Source: Bacteroides sp. CAG:1076 (GTDB lineage: Bacteria; Bacteroidota; Bacteroidia; Bacteroidales; Bacteroidaceae). Taken from it: DNA of 7,520 nucleotides. A program made the position numbers and the translations under genes. Shown piece after piece: positions 6,906 to 7,520 of the stretch; within the stretch, counting starts at the first letter, position 1, and each line of letters begins with the position of its first letter. A model generated the notes under the pieces. The model ran no database searches, was not told where the DNA came from, and saw nothing but the letters and a program-made list of their open reading frames with translations. The stretch lies in the NCBI GenBank assembly GCA_000436795.1, contig HF993258.1:1-7520 (forward strand), given 5' to 3'.

Positions 6906-7502
6906 TTACAATCTTTTTAATGCCAGCTTGATAACCTTTTCTACGGCAGCTTCCGGTTCTTCTTTCAGGATAGCCGAAACTACTTTTTGAGAAGGAACCT
7001 GTGCGAATCCCAGCATAGTCAGGGCTGCTACTGCTTCTTCATAGATTTCGGTATTGGCTGCTGTGGCAACAGAAGATATTGTAGCTGAGGCTCCCATGTC
7101 GGTTGTTGCAATTTTATCTTTCAGGTCGACAATGATGCGTTGTGCTGTTTTAAGCCCAATACCTTTTACGGTTTTTAGTAATTTATCGTTTCCACTGCTG
7201 ATAACATTGCAGAGTTCCGAAGGCGTAAGAGCAGAAAGAATCATTCTTGCGGTATTACCGCCTATTCCCGATACACTGATTAGTAGCAAAAATAATTCCC
7301 GTTCCTGTTTGCTTGCAAATCCGTACAATACATAAGCATCTTCTCTAATAGCTTCGTATATATATAGTTTCACTTCCTTTTTTCCCTGAATGGCTGTGTA
7401 GGTATTCAGGGAAACATTTATACCATATCCCAGTCCATTGCATTCTACGACAGCCATTGCAGGTGTGATTTCGGTAAGTTCTCCTTTGATATATTCAATC
7501 AT
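6906..7502 (-). CDS. ruvA: Holliday junction branch migration protein RuvA
   Basis: The product is a complete 198-residue protein, close to the usual RuvA length of about 200. Residues 1-62 are the N-terminal OB-fold, starting MIEYIKGEL where most homologues have MIGxLxG, with the acidic-pin pair E54 and D55 in [10 protein letters not shown]. Two helix-hairpin-helix motifs follow: [15 protein letters not shown] (76-90) and [17 protein letters not shown] (111-127). A flexible linker at about 131-150 leads to domain III, about 151-198, which contacts RuvB. RuvA tetramers hold the Holliday junction flat while RuvB hexamers drive branch migration and RuvC cuts. The start lies 18 bases from the window edge with no obvious Shine-Dalgarno sequence. 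The gene is housekeeping and has no functional link to the glycan-use genes downstream; it marks the flank of that locus. Confidence 0.98.
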   Translation of the reverse strand: MIEYIKGELTEITPAMAVVECNGLGYGINVSLNTYTAIQGKKEVKLYIYEAIREDAYVLYGFASKQERELFLLLISVSGIGGNTARMILSALTPSELCNVISSGNDKLLKTVKGIGLKTAQRIIVDLKDKIATTDMGASATISSVATAANTEIYEEAVAALTMLGFAQVPSQKVVSAILKEEPEAAVEKVIKLALKRL

Positions 7503-7520
7503 ATTTTTCTGATAATTTAT

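Noticed and set aside
7054..7335. A 93-codon plus-strand open frame
   Set aside because: It is antisense to ruvA and has no domain features of its own.

Overview
The window looks like chromosomal DNA from a gut-type member of the Bacteroidales (Bacteroides, Phocaeicola or a close relative). Three things point there: an adjacent SusC-like/SusD-like outer-membrane pair, start sites with weak or no Shine-Dalgarno sequence, and a TAnnTTTG-type -7 promoter element ahead of the susC-like gene. I cannot name a species from the sequence alone.

All four genes lie on the minus strand, so transcription runs from the right edge to the left. From right to left they are: ruvA, complete, with its start 18 bases from the right edge (6906-7502); a 403-base AT-rich spacer (6503-6905) with an 11-bp-arm inverted repeat, AT palindromes and a candidate promoter; a complete SusC/RagA-family TonB-dependent transporter (3260-6502); a complete SusD/RagB-family surface lipoprotein starting 8 bases after it (1536-3251); a 67-base gap with a strong intrinsic-terminator-like hairpin (1469-1535); and a secreted glycoside hydrolase family 43 enzyme cut off by the left edge (1-1468).

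The last three genes form the core of a polysaccharide utilization locus. SusD is expected to catch glycan at the cell surface and act as the lid of the SusC channel, SusC to import oligosaccharides using TonB energy, and the GH43 enzyme to remove arabinofuranosyl or xylosyl units. This suggests a pentose-containing plant glycan such as arabinoxylan, xylan or arabinan, but the exact substrate cannot be read from the sequence. No regulator is present: the gene on the promoter side is the housekeeping gene ruvA, so the spacer is one edge of the locus and any dedicated regulator must lie left of the window or elsewhere.

I found no RNA genes, CRISPR arrays, insertion sequences or frameshifted genes. 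The window is mostly a conventional locus. Its most interesting parts are non-coding: the terminator-like hairpin between susD and the GH43 gene, and the susC promoter region with a 21-bp-spaced direct repeat just upstream.
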